Shown here: piece by piece, positions 5,652 to 5,881 of the stretch
Numbering within the stretch: the first letter of the stretch is position 1
How the letters are laid out: each line of letters opens with the position of its first letter
Assembly (NCBI GenBank): GCA_027030605.1
Contig: JALVEV010000008.1
Span: 1-5,881, forward strand
Direction of reading: 5' to 3'
Length of the DNA stretch: 5,881 bases
Source: Campylobacteraceae bacterium
GTDB taxonomy: Bacteria > Campylobacterota > Campylobacteria > Campylobacterales > Sulfurovaceae
Translations under genes and position numbers: made by a program
The notes under the pieces: generated by a model
Seen by the model: only the letters and a program-made list of their open reading frames with translations
What the model was told of the DNA's origin: nothing
Databases searched by the model: none

Positions 5652-5881
5652 GACAAGTAAAGCCCTAAATATAGGTACTTTAAGAAAAAACAAGCCAAGT
5701 TGGTGTATAGTTTTTCATAGACTTACAAACTTTTTCTCAAAAGAGGGTGTAAACACCAGTAGAAGTTCCATAAAATGGCACTGTTAAGTGGTTTAAAAGT
5801 ACGAGATACTTTGGATGTTTCCCACAATATAAATTATGACCCGACTGTAGAGATACGATAGGGGAGTTATGTAGGGTGTTG

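Larger units (their letters stand above)
5508..5735 (+). repeat. Three direct copies of CTTACAAACTTTTT
   Basis: The identical 14-mer occurs at 5508-5521, 5636-5649 and 5722-5735. Copies 2 and 3 share 17 nt, AGACTTACAAACTTTTT (5633-5649 and 5719-5735). The copy-to-copy distances are 128 and 86 nt, so this is a dispersed set and not a regular array; CRISPR is excluded. Relative to the short open frame across copies 2 and 3, the two copies lie in different frames, which argues for a nucleic-acid function. Copy 1 also has an inverted AAGTTT half at 5526-5531, close to its own AAACTT. Confidence 0.75.
5476..5881. other. Gene-free region with repeats and hairpins downstream of prmC
   Basis: I see no convincing gene on either strand in these 406 nt. 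Besides the hairpins and repeats listed separately, there are small palindromes packed at the right: GGTG/CACC (5746-5749 with 5754-5757), CCAT-AAA-ATGG (5768-5778), CACT-GTTA-AGTG (5779-5790), and CCTA/TAGG nested inside AAGTA/TACTT around 5656-5682. The stretch CACAATATAAATTATGA (5823-5839) is the most promoter-like -10 region, with TTGGAT at 5811-5816, but there is no downstream gene in view to support it. GGGGAG followed by TTATGTAG at the end is not a start, because ATG is followed directly by TAG. Confidence 0.6.

Noticed and set aside
5508..5735. CRISPR array suggested by repeated motif
   Set aside because: There are only three copies of 14-17 nt, with unequal distances of 128 and 86 nt, and no cas genes are in view.
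5581..5787. 68-codon open frame on the + strand after prmC
   Set aside because: It starts at GTG inside a hairpin-rich region with no Shine-Dalgarno, and it covers two copies of a nucleotide repeat in different frames and several small palindromes. The translation shows no recognisable domain.
5811..5839. Promoter with TTGGAT and TTATGA spaced by 17 nt
   Set aside because: AT-rich sequence gives such matches easily, the -35 fit is poor, and no downstream gene is visible to support it.

Overview
The window is AT-rich with dense, same-strand genes, short spacers and many Lys-Glu/AAA-GAG codon runs. This suggests a Campylobacterota (epsilonproteobacterial) genome of the Sulfurovum/Sulfurimonas kind; that is an inference from composition and protein style, not a database result. 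All genes read on the + strand.

Positions 1-4639 hold four envelope or secreted proteins that look like one operon for a surface polysaccharide. They are, in order: the C-terminal end of an outer-membrane beta-barrel protein (NfrA/PelB/BcsC-like, start outside the window); a lipoprotein with a DUF4434-type TIM-barrel (putative glycosidase); a secreted 814-residue multidomain protein ending in a DUF2334/polysaccharide-deacetylase-like domain; and a membrane-anchored TIM-barrel protein with the two glutamates of a clan-A glycoside hydrolase. The genes overlap or sit 9-50 nt apart. Together they fit the outer, periplasmic half of a synthase-dependent exopolysaccharide machine: export porin, chain deacetylation, and chain trimming or hydrolysis. 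The inner-membrane synthase is not in the window and would be expected upstream. In canonical Pel systems a hydrolase and a deacetylase are fused in PelA; here comparable activities are on separate polypeptides.

Positions 4657-5475 encode PrmC (HemK), the glutamine methyltransferase of peptide release factors. It is a housekeeping gene only 17 nt behind the hydrolase and has no visible Shine-Dalgarno.

Positions 5476-5881 (about 400 nt) contain no convincing gene. They hold a terminator-like hairpin, a family of three direct copies of a 14-17 bp motif, a near-perfect inverted copy of that motif that makes a 17-bp hairpin with a T tract, and several small palindromes. This looks like a non-coding repeat cluster.
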